A stretch of DNA of 64,000 bases from Chloroflexota bacterium (lineage in GTDB: Bacteria > Chloroflexota > Anaerolineae > Anaerolineales > Villigracilaceae), in assembly GCA_021414245.1 (NCBI GenBank), contig JAIOOU010000004.1, positions 124,001 through 188,000 on the forward strand, written 5' to 3'. The notes beneath the pieces are model-generated. The model had not been told where the DNA came from. It saw only the letters and a program-made list of their open reading frames with translations, and made no database searches. Below, in pieces: positions 8,474 through 17,925 of the stretch (its first letter is position 1; every line of letters starts with the position of its first letter). The position numbers and the translations under genes are program-made.

Positions 8474-9469
8474 TCATGGGGCGGATGGTGCCTCCTGCCG
8501 GTCAGTTGCGGCCCGCCAGACAACATCCAAAACTTCGAGGCCCGTCATGCGGTGACGCAGGGCCGCCTCTTCATTGAGATAGACAGCGCCCTGTTCCTCG
8601 CGCCCCTTCATGACGTACAGTCCGCGGCCGGGCAGGTCCGACAGGGCGGCCCAAAAATTCCAGAGCGGAAGGTCGAATTCGGCGGCCAGCACGGCCATGT
8701 CACGATTGATGCGGTGATCCAGCTCACGGTTGTCGGCCTTGGTGGCCAGGATCGGCACCACCCCCTTGTCGATCAATTGGGTGATGATCGTGCGCAGGTA
8801 TTCGGTGTTGCGCGATTCGAAATGTGTGCCGATCTGGATGATGACATAAGATGGATTGTGAATGCGCAACTCACATTCGACCGGCGTTTCAGCAAAGGAA
8901 CAACCGTATTCGCCGCGATGCCATTGATCCCACAACAACGCACCGGGCGTGGTGCCGTCCTGCGAAGTGGGGCTGTCACGGTTGAAGGATCCTTCGAAGT
9001 AGAGTACGGTCTCGCGCAGTTCCGGGGGAAGGCTTTCGGTCACGAGCGGATCGGTCTCGAATACACCGAGGAATTCAGCCGGCCGGCTTTGACAATCCCC
9101 GAAGATCGAAAAGGCGTGCGGGTCGTTCCCAAGCGAGAGTCCGTTTTCATGGATCACACGGACATTTGAATCCACTTCCGGAATGACCGGCAGATTTTGC
9201 CAATCCTCGGAGACTGGCGTTGTTGTCTCAATTGTTGATGTGGACGAAGGAGTCAGGCTGGTTTGAAGATCAGATTTGCTGCCGCTCCGGGTCGGGACCG
9301 CGCTACCGGTTGGCGTGGACATGGAGACAGGCTCGCGCCTTGGGGTGGGGATCAATTGGTCCTGGGTGTAGGTGGGTGTGGATGTGGCGGTGGGCTGGGG
9401 AGTGTGCGGTATCTGGCAGGCACTTGTCAACAGGCAAATGAATAGGGTCAGGATGAGCCTGTGATTCAT
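8474..9469 (-). CDS. Lipoprotein with SGNH-hydrolase-like domain
   Basis: About 331 residues. The N-terminus has a signal peptide with lipobox LLTSAC, so it should be lipid-anchored outside the membrane. Residues about 20-105 are a Thr/Ser/Pro-rich linker. The rest resembles the SGNH/GDSL fold: block I is SIFGDCQS, a GDS-like site with Cys in place of the usual Ser; block III-like IQIGTHFES; then a strand and helix ending in VPILATKAD and DLPLWNFW. The fold assignment is by pattern only and the activity is uncertain. ATG 9469 is chosen because the hydrophobic signal begins there; an upstream start would run into the preceding phosphatase gene. Confidence 0.7.
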   Translation of the reverse strand: MNHRLILTLFICLLTSACQIPHTPQPTATSTPTYTQDQLIPTPRREPVSMSTPTGSAVPTRSGSKSDLQTSLTPSSTSTIETTTPVSEDWQNLPVIPEVDSNVRVIHENGLSLGNDPHAFSIFGDCQSRPAEFLGVFETDPLVTESLPPELRETVLYFEGSFNRDSPTSQDGTTPGALLWDQWHRGEYGCSFAETPVECELRIHNPSYVIIQIGTHFESRNTEYLRTIITQLIDKGVVPILATKADNRELDHRINRDMAVLAAEFDLPLWNFWAALSDLPGRGLYVMKGREEQGAVYLNEEAALRHRMTGLEVLDVVWRAATDRQEAPSAP

Positions 9470-9482
9470 GAGAATGGGTTCT

Positions 9483-9941
9483 CTATCTGAGTTTATCCGC
9501 GCCTGCCCATTGATCTGCAAACCTTAGAATGCGCGGACGGATGTAAAAGGCAAACGGGTCCGCCTGCGGACGTTTCTCTTTGATCAACCGCATCGCGGAA
9601 GCGGCTTCATATCCTTGTGCGATCAGGATGGCCGCTCCCATGGTCACGCCGCGATGGACTCCGCCCGCACAGTGAGCATAGACCCTGCCCCCGGCGCAGA
9701 TCGTTTCCAGTGCGGCCCTGGCACCCCGCTGCAGGGCTCTGATCGAGATCGGGATGAGCGGAGAATCAAAGGTGGGCAGCCATAACAACGTTAAGGGAGA
9801 CTCGTGCACGTCCCGGCGCGGACGATATTCCACACGCATATTGATCACGAGTCGCACGCCCAGCTCGCGCAACAGGTCGTAATCACTCGCGGATGGGGTC
9901 GTGCCGATGAACAGGTCACCGGTAATGGAGGAGAAATTCAT
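9483..9941 (-). CDS. Dual-specificity/tyrosine phosphatase-like protein
   Basis: A 152-residue single-domain protein with the cysteine phosphatase loop HCAGGVHRG (C-x5-R), in which Cys forms the phosphoenzyme and Arg binds phosphate. An upstream Asp in LPTFDSP could be the general acid. Its size fits atypical dual-specificity phosphatases. It acts in the cytoplasm on phosphoproteins or other phosphate esters. A Ser/Thr kinase occurs at 17926-20121, but a link is only suggestive. It ends 13 bases before the lipoprotein start, so the two are probably co-transcribed. Confidence 0.85.
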   Translation of the reverse strand: MNFSSITGDLFIGTTPSASDYDLLRELGVRLVINMRVEYRPRRDVHESPLTLLWLPTFDSPLIPISIRALQRGARAALETICAGGRVYAHCAGGVHRGVTMGAAILIAQGYEAASAMRLIKEKRPQADPFAFYIRPRILRFADQWAGADKLR

Positions 9942-10073
9942 GCGGGAAATCTTATCACACGGGGAAAATTCCGGTTTTCAACCGATTGCCACACGTTCTT
10001 AGGACGTTCTTCACTGTTACCCCGAACGGTCTTCATGTACAGTACGCTCATTCGGCTTTCAACTGCTTAAAGA

Positions 10074-11891
10074 ATGAGACCAGATTTTCCCCGATACGCA
10101 CAAAGATCCACTTCCCGCTCCGCGCAATTCGCGCGGCTGCTTTTGGCATCCCTGAGTTTGATAATGCTCCTGAGCGCCAGCCTCCTCCTGACAGGCAAGG
10201 TGGATGCGGCACAGGACCTGCAGATCACCGGCACGCCGACCATCGTTCCGGGTGCAACGCCTACGTTTGACATGAGTCGCCTGGCAAGCCCGGTCGTGCC
10301 TGAGGTCCGCGAACAGGTGGACAAGGGCGCAATCATTTATTGGGGCGTGTGCATGGCCTGTCACGGTGACCGGGGGCAGGGACTTACCGATGAATGGCGC
10401 TTGGGCGCCTTTGGAGAGGATGCCAATTGCTGGCAGTCCGGTTGTCACGGGGGCGATTATCCACCGCAGGGATTTGAAATGCCGAAAACCCTGATCTTTC
10501 CGCCCCTCGGCACAGCCGGCGCTCTCGGCCGTTTTGAAAATGCCCAGCAGCTATATGATTATGTGGTTGAGATGATGCCATGGTGGAAACCCCGTTCCCT
10601 TGGACCTGAAAAAGCCTGGCAGGTGACCGCCTACCTGTTGAAGATGAGGGGCAGTCTGCCGGGCGGACTTTTTTTAAATGAGACCAACGCCTCCGCCGTC
10701 CCGGTTCATCGGGCCATTCCGGTTCCGCAACATCAAAACAATGGAATTTTCTTTTTTATCGGGACGCTTGTCTTCGCCGCGATCGGACTGCTTACCCGGG
10801 ATTATTTTGCAGCGAGGGAGAGCGCATCCGGTCGTGACCTGTCAACGGGCCGGGCGGCCCGGCCGAATTTTTTCGCCCATTTGCATCCCCCGACCATTCC
10901 CGCCGCGCAGTCGCGCTGGCGGTATACCCTGGGTGCAGGCGGGGCGGGGGTCTTTCTGTTTTTGGTATTGTTGGTGACCGGCCTGCTGGAAATGTTCTAT
11001 TATGTTCCCTTGCCTGAAAAGGCCGCGGTGTCGATTGAGACCATGATCAACTTTGTGCCGTTTGGTGCCCTGGTCCGAAATCTGCATTACTGGTCCGCGC
11101 AGTTGCTGGTGATCACGGCCCTGATCCATCTGGCGCGGGTCATTTTCACCGGGGCATATTCCGCTCAACGAAAATTCAACTTCCTGCTGGGACTCGGGCT
11201 GCTGGTCTTCGTTATCCTGTTGGATTTTACCGGCTATGTCCTGCGCTGGGACGAAGGCATTCGCTGGGCGTTGACTGCCGGAACCAATTTGTTGAAATCG
11301 ATTCCGTGGATCGGTCCCGGTCTGTATGAATTTGTGCTCGGCGGCAGCGGACCGGGTCCCGCCGCCCTGCTGCGTTTTTATTCCTGGCATATCTACGTGC
11401 TGGCGCTGGCGGGCGTGATCGTCTTGATCTGGCACTTATTCCGCGTACGCCGTGACGGGGGCATCTCAACTGCGCCTGTGCTGGAACGCGAAGACCCGGC
11501 CCGCATCACAAGAACCGATCTGCTCAAGCGCGAGATCTTGGGAATGTTTATCGGTGGTATATTTCTGCTGATATTATCAACCTGGATGCCCGCGCCGATT
11601 GCCGCCCCGATCCGTGCCAACACCATTTTGGATGCGGACTCAAGTGCGCCGTGGTTCTTCCTGTGGGTCCAGCAGCTTCTCAAATTGGGTGACCCCTTCC
11701 TGTTGGGAGTGCTGTTGCCATGCGGAGTGCTGATCCTGATCGGCGCCCTGCCTTATGTTTTCAAGGACATCCGGCCAAATGAACTTGGCCGCTGGTTTCC
11801 CCGCAGCGGACAGATCATGCAGTTGCTGTTCATCATCATTGCCGTGCTTATCATGGCTTTGACCGCTTTCTCGGTTTTAAAAACACCATGA
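10074..11891 (+). CDS. Fused cytochrome c - cytochrome b (b6/subunit IV-type) protein
   Basis: A 605-residue membrane protein joining parts of a quinol:acceptor oxidoreductase. An N-terminal signal/anchor (about 20-45) is followed by a cytochrome c domain with CMACH at 93-97. A second motif, CWQSGCH at 119-125, is CX4CH. One membrane helix (about 217-236) leads to a cytochrome b core with haem ligands H338/H352 (HX13H) and H439/H454 (HX14H), the b6-type spacing. About 490-600 is a three-helix subunit-IV-like part. The Qo-site PEWY position reads APWF. Expected role: oxidise menaquinol and pass electrons to the Rieske protein, whose gene overlaps by 4 bases, and to the c haem. No clear ribosome site precedes the ATG. 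Confidence 0.88.
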   Translation: MRPDFPRYAQRSTSRSAQFARLLLASLSLIMLLSASLLLTGKVDAAQDLQITGTPTIVPGATPTFDMSRLASPVVPEVREQVDKGAIIYWGVCMACHGDRGQGLTDEWRLGAFGEDANCWQSGCHGGDYPPQGFEMPKTLIFPPLGTAGALGRFENAQQLYDYVVEMMPWWKPRSLGPEKAWQVTAYLLKMRGSLPGGLFLNETNASAVPVHRAIPVPQHQNNGIFFFIGTLVFAAIGLLTRDYFAARESASGRDLSTGRAARPNFFAHLHPPTIPAAQSRWRYTLGAGGAGVFLFLVLLVTGLLEMFYYVPLPEKAAVSIETMINFVPFGALVRNLHYWSAQLLVITALIHLARVIFTGAYSAQRKFNFLLGLGLLVFVILLDFTGYVLRWDEGIRWALTAGTNLLKSIPWIGPGLYEFVLGGSGPGPAALLRFYSWHIYVLALAGVIVLIWHLFRVRRDGGISTAPVLEREDPARITRTDLLKREILGMFIGGIFLLILSTWMPAPIAAPIRANTILDADSSAPWFFLWVQQLLKLGDPFLLGVLLPCGVLILIGALPYVFKDIRPNELGRWFPRSGQIMQLLFIIIAVLIMALTAFSVLKTP

Positions 11892-12304
11892 AAAAGATTT
11901 CCAGACGTGATTTTCTCAAACTTGCCGGTGACTCCCTGCTCGGCCTGAGCTTTTTGGCCGGTCTGGCCGGATTGATCCGCTTCCTTTCCTACGACATGGA
12001 TCCGGCGCCGCCGTCTCAATATGACCTTGGCCCGATGGAGGATTTTCCGCCGGGTTCGCGCACCCTGTTGATGCACATTCCGGCCGTCCTGATCCATGAC
12101 AAGAGCGGTTATCTGGCCATGAGCCTGATATGCACCCATCTGGGTTGCACGGTGGAACAAAAAGGCAGGGACTATGAATGTCCCTGCCACGGTTCCAAAT
12201 ATGATGAGAAGGGCTATGTTACCCGCGGACCATCCAATACGCCATTAAAAAAACTGCGCGTTGAAATTAACGAAATTGGCAATGTGATTTTACACATGGA
12301 TTAA
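11888..12304 (+). CDS. Rieske [2Fe-2S] protein of a cytochrome b6/bc-type complex
   Basis: 138 residues. The N-terminus carries a Tat-type signal anchor (ISRRDFLKL then a hydrophobic stretch), so the folded cluster domain is exported and held at the outer face of the membrane. The cluster ligands are in CTHLGC and CPCHGS, two Cys and two His, with both Cys of the usual disulfide present. It takes one electron from quinol at the Qo site and passes it to a c-type cytochrome. ATG overlaps the stop of the cytochrome c-b gene by 4 bases, so the two are translationally coupled. A terminator follows. Confidence 0.96.
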   Translation: MKKISRRDFLKLAGDSLLGLSFLAGLAGLIRFLSYDMDPAPPSQYDLGPMEDFPPGSRTLLMHIPAVLIHDKSGYLAMSLICTHLGCTVEQKGRDYECPCHGSKYDEKGYVTRGPSNTPLKKLRVEINEIGNVILHMD

Positions 12305-12312
12305 TTGCCCGG

Positions 12313-12380
12313 CCTTGTCTTTCCGTACGAGCCCGGGCACGGAATGGAAAGTAGGAGTGAACAAGGAGGTTTTTTATTTT
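12313..12380 (+). terminator. Terminator of the cytochrome b/Rieske operon
   Basis: A nested imperfect hairpin: outer arms CCTTGT (12313-12318) and ACAAGG (12361-12366), inner arms CTTTCCGT (12319-12326) and ACGGAATGGAAAG (12339-12351, one 3-base bulge), and a self-complementary GCCCGGGC in the loop. GGTTTTTTATTTT follows at 12368-12380. It begins 9 bases after the Rieske stop codon. Confidence 0.6.
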
Positions 12381-12390
12381 CATGGGGGAA

Positions 12391-12501
12391 TTACATGGCT
12401 TCGATCTGTCCGTCCACCAGGCTTAATTTTTCGAACCAGTTGAATAGAAGAAAGCCGGCGGCGATGCAGGCCAGCCCGACCAGCAATTCGCCGGTCACCA
12501 T
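12391..12501 (-). CDS. Candidate 36-residue single-pass membrane protein
   Basis: A short minus-strand frame (ATG at 12501, TAA at 12391) that would encode MVTGELLVGLACIAAG, then FLLFNWFEKL and a polar acidic tail. The first 20 residues make one convincing membrane helix and codon third positions are GC-rich, as in neighbouring genes. It is convergent with the cytochrome b/Rieske operon and lies in an otherwise empty 337-base gap. No good ribosome site is seen. Small one-helix subunits are known in b6f-type complexes, but nothing here proves a link. The alternative is chance. Confidence 0.35.
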   Translation of the reverse strand: MVTGELLVGLACIAAGFLLFNWFEKLSLVDGQIEAM

Positions 12502-12641
12502 CGCGCATTTGAGCCCGGGCTGGTTTGAGGTTGTTCGTCAACCCCAAACGGCATGTGAGATTTGTTCTTTTAAAATATATGTGTCGGGTCGTAATGGATA
12601 ATCACAACTCATGTCAGGTAAATTTATGCTAAACTCGCCAC

Positions 12642-14264
<1,623 letters not shown>

Positions 14265-14278
14265 ATTGATGAAAGAGG

Positions 14279-14303
14279 AAAGAAGAAAGAAGAAAGAGGA
14301 ATG
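14279..14303. repeat. Left arm of an imperfect inverted repeat flanking the four-helix-bundle gene
   Basis: A purine-only tract of GAA/GAAA units directly before the small gene. The 19 bases at 14279-14297 match the reverse complement of 14788-14806 at 18 of 19 positions, and the match resumes with AATG after a 2-base insertion. The tract also contains the AGAGGA ribosome site. Confidence 0.6.
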
Positions 14304-14309
14304 ATCTGC

Positions 14310-14783
14310 ATGAATTATGTTGAGTGGCAAAAATCTATTCCAACCGAAATTACGAACGATCCGATTTGGAAACTTGAAGTGTATCGTTTTGCATTATTTG
14401 CTGGAGACATTGGATGGCATGATGTGCTTGCTCTGTCCAAAAATAAACTCATGTATAGTATTACAGACCAACTACATCGTTCCCTTGGTTCAATCAGCGC
14501 AAATTTGACCGAAGGATATTCAAGAAGCAAAGGCCTGGACCGGGCGCGCTTTATTGAAATATCTCTCGGCTCTGCTCGTGAAAGCCGCGACTGGTATTAC
14601 AAATCAAAGCAGGTTTTATCTCCTGAAGTCATCAAACATCGCATGGAGCTGATCACTCATATTATTGCATTGTTGGTTCCAATGATTTCCCATCAAAGAA
14701 AGAATGCCATCCGCGAAGAACAAGCCGAATATCTGATCCAACCATCAAACTTCTCCATTGATTCAGAAGTACCCATCCCTTAA
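14310..14783 (+). CDS. Four-helix-bundle protein, 23S rRNA intervening-sequence (S23) type
   Basis: About 157 residues, mostly helical. DQLHRSLGSISANLTEGYSR and ARFIEISLGSARESRDWYY are hallmarks of the S23/four-helix-bundle family (TIGR02436-type), whose members occur inside 23S rRNA intervening sequences, free in genomes, and as Avd partners of diversity-generating retroelements. The molecular role is unknown; relatives form pentamers that bind nucleic acid. Base use is clearly more AT-rich than its neighbours, suggesting later arrival. ATG 14310 is favoured over 14301 since AGAGGA then lies 9 bases upstream. It sits between inverted repeats, amid genes for acyl-CoA metabolism to which it bears no evident relation. 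Confidence 0.85.
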   Translation: MNYVEWQKSIPTEITNDPIWKLEVYRFALFAGDIGWHDVLALSKNKLMYSITDQLHRSLGSISANLTEGYSRSKGLDRARFIEISLGSARESRDWYYKSKQVLSPEVIKHRMELITHIIALLVPMISHQRKNAIREEQAEYLIQPSNFSIDSEVPIP

Positions 14784-14807
14784 CATTTCTTTCATCTTTC
14801 TTCTTTT
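14784..14807. repeat. Right arm of the inverted repeat flanking the four-helix-bundle gene
   Basis: A pyrimidine-rich CATTTCTTTCATC / TTTCTTCTTTT tract starting right after the TAA stop (14781-14783). Its reverse complement matches the left arm at 14279-14303. It ends 13 bases before the next gene's ATG. Confidence 0.6.
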
Positions 14808-14820
14808 ATAGGAACTTACC

Positions 14821-15297
14821 ATGCCCTTCGAATCCACCACACCCCACCATTTCCTCTCCCGCCTGGCTGGCAATTGGCGCGGACTGTCCAGGCTCTGGCT
14901 CGAGCCGGATAAACTTGCGGATGAAGCCCCGCTGGTCGGGACCATCCAATTGCTGCTCGAAGGGCGCTTTGCCCTTTATCTTTATCAAACCTCCTTTGAT
15001 GGCGAACCCCAGCATGGCATGTTCACCTTCGGTTACAACACCACGCTCGCGCAATTCGAAGCCAGTTGGGTGGATTCGTTTCACACAGGCACGGCCATCA
15101 TGTTCTGCACCGGTGTCGAGAAGGAAAACGGTTTCTCTGTTACGGGCAGTTACGCGGATCCGTCCGGCGGACCCGACTGGACCTGGCGCACGGAAGTTGA
15201 GTTGATCGACGGCGAGCTTACGATCACAGCCTATAACATCGATCCGGAAGGCGGCGAATCCAGGGCAACGGAAACGATCTTGAAAAAAGTGAAATAA
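14821..15297 (+). CDS. DUF1579-like protein
   Basis: A 158-residue soluble protein that looks like a DUF1579-type beta-barrel: LSRLAGNWRGLSRLW at the N-terminus, then repeated beta strands such as GRFALYLYQTSF, HGMFTFGYN and ELTITAYNI, ending in TETILKKVK. This pattern (weigh, perturb, compare strands around GNW) is common in this lipocalin-like family. The function of the family is not established. No signal peptide. It may originally have followed the carboxyltransferase gene directly, before the four-helix-bundle unit came to lie between them; that is inference. Confidence 0.65.
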   Translation: MPFESTTPHHFLSRLAGNWRGLSRLWLEPDKLADEAPLVGTIQLLLEGRFALYLYQTSFDGEPQHGMFTFGYNTTLAQFEASWVDSFHTGTAIMFCTGVEKENGFSVTGSYADPSGGPDWTWRTEVELIDGELTITAYNIDPEGGESRATETILKKVK

Positions 15298-15453
15298 GCA
15301 AAAAACCAACCATAAGGACCATGATTTCCCGTATAAGTTTGCGTTTTTGTAAGGTTGGGTGGCTGTTTTATTGATTTATCGGAACGTCCGGAGTAACATT
15401 GCATTGGCTGATAGGTGGTTAGGCTGCATCCTGCAAAATTGGAAGGTTTTAGA

Positions 15454-15999
15454 TTGGATACTCAAACTCTTCGGAAATTTTGTTCTGTTTGCAAGTTAGC
15501 CAATGACATTGATGCGCTTGTCTGTCAGCATTGCGGCGCGCCTTTTGTTTCCAGCTTGAACGATGCGCCCACGACACAGCGCCCGGGGAAATCGTTTGAA
15601 CTGACAGAGGAGATCAAGGATCAGGTCACAAGTTCGCACACGCCGCCGCGTATAGGCCTTTCCATTTTTCTTTTGAACAACGGCGAACCCATCGCCTTGA
15701 GCGAGGAACCCGAGTTTGTTCTTGGCCGCGGTGAAGGACCGAGCGCGGAGCCGCTGGTTGACCTCACCAAGTATGAAGGATTTGTAACGGGGGTTTCCAG
15801 AAGACACGCCATGATCAAAGCCGTGGATGACAAATATGTTCTGATCGACCTGAACAGCTCCAATGGAACCTGGCTGAATGGAGAACGATTGCTGCCCACC
15901 AAACCGCATGATCTGCCGAGCGGGGGGGTCATTCAATTGGGCCGTTTGAAACTGGTTGTGGTTTACCTGCGCCCGCCTACTTATAAGAAAACCAATTAA
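15454..15999 (+). CDS. FHA-domain protein with N-terminal zinc ribbon
   Basis: About 181 residues. A zinc ribbon at the N-terminus (CSVC, ten residues, CQHC) is followed by a linker and an FHA domain at about 80-175 with the phosphothreonine-binding residues: [14 protein letters not shown] and [14 protein letters not shown] domains bind phospho-Thr peptides, so this is probably a reader for the Ser/Thr kinase encoded two genes on (17926). No membrane segment. TTG 15454 is chosen because GGAAGG lies 7 bases before it; a GTG at 15415 would add 13 poorly conserved-looking residues. A close paralogue with the same zinc ribbon occurs at 23889-24368. Confidence 0.85.
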   Translation: MDTQTLRKFCSVCKLANDIDALVCQHCGAPFVSSLNDAPTTQRPGKSFELTEEIKDQVTSSHTPPRIGLSIFLLNNGEPIALSEEPEFVLGRGEGPSAEPLVDLTKYEGFVTGVSRRHAMIKAVDDKYVLIDLNSSNGTWLNGERLLPTKPHDLPSGGVIQLGRLKLVVVYLRPPTYKKTN

Positions 16000-16010
16000 C
16001 AGCGAACTGT

Positions 16011-17885
16011 ATGCAGGATTTTTCCAAAATCCCTTCGCCTCCGGTCAGGCCTCCTTCGCGGCGTAAAAAGAAACGCCAGTCGGACCTGTTGCTGTTTTTA
16101 TTTTTCCTGTTCCTGCCCAGCCTGCTTGCCGTCTGCCTGGGATTCGGTCTGTTCCGCGCGGGATACATCCCAAGTTTTATTGCCTCCAATTTGACGGCCA
16201 CCGTGGCCGCCCAGAAGAATGTCAGCTGCCAGGCCCTGATCGAAAAGGCCATGCAGACCTCCAATACAGCCTGCAGCGAGATCGCATCGAACACGGCCTG
16301 TTATGGGAACAATACCATTAAAGCGGACCTGGCGCCCGGAACCACGCAAACATTTTCAACCCGCGGCGATGTCGTTGATGTCGACAAGGTCCGCCGTATT
16401 TCCGCCTCGCCTTTAAAGCTGGACAGCAATGAGTGGGGTATTGCTGTTTTAAAGGTCATTGCGAATCTGCCGCGTTCCCTGCCGGGTCAGACGGTGACCA
16501 TGGTGGTGTTTGGAAATACAACCCTGGATAACGAAAGCGGCAGCCTTGAATCCTTCTTCTTTTCCAGCGAGCTGGGCCAGATCGTATGTGAAAAGGTCCC
16601 TGACGATGGGATCATGATCAGTGTGCCGGAAGGCGAGGGAGTCCGGTTTAACGTCAACGGTTCGGAATTAACCCTGACCGGAGATGCTTCCATTAAGGCT
16701 GTAAAGAATGGAAAAATGGAAGTCAGTCTGTTTGAAGGCTCCGGCCGCATCGTCTCTAACGGGCAGGAACAATACTTCGGAGCCGGCCAGCAGGTTGACG
16801 TTCAGTTGGGAGGCGAGAATGGCACCTCTTCCATCAGTGCACCATCCGCACCGAAGCCGTTGTCCCAGGAGGATCTGGATACCGCCTGTGCGTTGACGGG
16901 TCAATTCTGCACACAGGATCAGATCACTCCGGTCAGCAGTGAAGCAGCGCAGCAATCCATTCAGCAGGAGCTTGGCATCACCCCGACGGTCGCTTTGACG
17001 GCGACGAATTCGTATACCCCAACCGCAGCGGTGACCTTTACTCAAACCCTCACGCCCACCGCTGCATTTACACCGACCATTACCAGCACACAGACCCCGA
17101 TCGTTACCAATGCCATTATTTTAATTCCCTCGTGGACCCCAACCCGCACGCCCACCAAAACCAAGACTCCGGTCCCGGCGGCTCCAAAATCAAAGACACC
17201 CACCAAGACCCCAACCCGCACCCGGACTCCGACCCGAACGCCAACCCGTACCCCGACGATCACCCCGGGCGGGCCGACACTCACCCCAAGCAATACAGCA
17301 ACTAATACTGCCACAAATACAGCGACCAATACCGCTACCAATACCGCCACCAACACGGCGACGAACACCGCAACCAATACGCCCACAAATACAGCGACCA
17401 ATACTGCGACCCGTACCGCCACGAACACGGCGACGAACACCTTCACGCCAACCGCCACATTTACGGCAACGGATACCTTTACTCCAACGGCGACCAATAC
17501 TCCGATCGGAGATGCTGTCTGTTCCCAGATCACTGCTGGATCCCTGTCACGAAGCGGGAAAGATCTGGTTTTTGATTTGACCAATAGTTTTGGCGGTGAT
17601 GTCACTATTGATGCCATGCACATCATCTGGCTTGTAAGCCCGGCTATCAAATTGAATACTATCAACATGGATGGCAATCAGATCGTAAGTGCCAATGAGT
17701 CGACCTCGCCCAGTGATTACCCATCCCCGAATCCATTTGCTGGGACTGTCGCCCGGCGTATCATAGAAAATGACGGTTCTCCAATTGAAACATTCACGAT
17801 TACTTTCGAAGAGAATCCAACCGGAAGTGGATATTCAGTCCAGTTGCATTTTGACATTGGCTGCCAGCTCACAGTTTCGAATTAA
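16011..17885 (+). CDS. Membrane-anchored extracellular protein with FecR-like domain and Thr-rich repeats
   Basis: 624 residues. A basic cytoplasmic tail (PSRRKKKRQ) and one signal-anchor helix (about 25-50) place the rest outside the cell. Residues about 100-275 resemble a FecR-like beta domain ([13 protein letters not shown], then [19 protein letters not shown] and [19 protein letters not shown]). Next comes a long Pro/Thr linker that ends in a regular Asn-Thr-Ala-Thr repeat, then a C-terminal beta domain of about 120 residues. Several Cys pairs fit an exported protein. It lies 11 bases after the FHA gene and 40 before the kinase gene, so the three probably form an operon. A surface sensor or structural partner of the kinase is plausible but unproven. 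Confidence 0.8.
   Translation: MQDFSKIPSPPVRPPSRRKKKRQSDLLLFLFFLFLPSLLAVCLGFGLFRAGYIPSFIASNLTATVAAQKNVSCQALIEKAMQTSNTACSEIASNTACYGNNTIKADLAPGTTQTFSTRGDVVDVDKVRRISASPLKLDSNEWGIAVLKVIANLPRSLPGQTVTMVVFGNTTLDNESGSLESFFFSSELGQIVCEKVPDDGIMISVPEGEGVRFNVNGSELTLTGDASIKAVKNGKMEVSLFEGSGRIVSNGQEQYFGAGQQVDVQLGGENGTSSISAPSAPKPLSQEDLDTACALTGQFCTQDQITPVSSEAAQQSIQQELGITPTVALTATNSYTPTAAVTFTQTLTPTAAFTPTITSTQTPIVTNAIILIPSWTPTRTPTKTKTPVPAAPKSKTPTKTPTRTRTPTRTPTRTPTITPGGPTLTPSNTATNTATNTATNTATNTATNTATNTATNTPTNTATNTATRTATNTATNTFTPTATFTATDTFTPTATNTPIGDAVCSQITAGSLSRSGKDLVFDLTNSFGGDVTIDAMHIIWLVSPAIKLNTINMDGNQIVSANESTSPSDYPSPNPFAGTVARRIIENDGSPIETFTITFEENPTGSGYSVQLHFDIGCQLTVSN
17296..17436 (+). repeat. In-frame 12-base tandem repeat encoding (Asn-Thr-Ala-Thr)n
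   Basis: About eleven units with the 12-base period AAT-ACN-GCN-ACN, varying mostly at third positions, inside the extracellular linker of the 16011-17885 protein. The units before and after are Thr/Pro-rich versions of the same pattern. Such repeats change length easily by slippage or recombination, giving a spacer of variable reach outside the cell. Confidence 0.85.
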
Positions 17886-17925
17886 AAAACCCCTTAAATT
17901 AATAATATAACCATCCCGCCGACTT

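Noticed and set aside
12363-12426. AAGGAGG followed by an ATG 11 bases later, a possible 14-residue leader peptide
   Set aside because: The AAGGAGG is the 3' side of the terminator hairpin of the Rieske operon, and the peptide has no conserved-looking features.
14310-14783. Four-helix-bundle gene as Avd of a diversity-generating retroelement
   Set aside because: No reverse transcriptase gene, template repeat or variable repeat lies nearby; only the protein fold is shared.
17296-17436. Regular repeat that might be read as a CRISPR array
   Set aside because: The 12-base units are contiguous without spacers, stay in frame and encode a Thr-rich linker.
17042-17677. A 211-residue valine-rich reading frame on the minus strand
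   Set aside because: It is the antisense of the Thr/Pro repeat region; the repeat of ACN codons automatically gives an open antisense frame. No ribosome site and no plausible fold.
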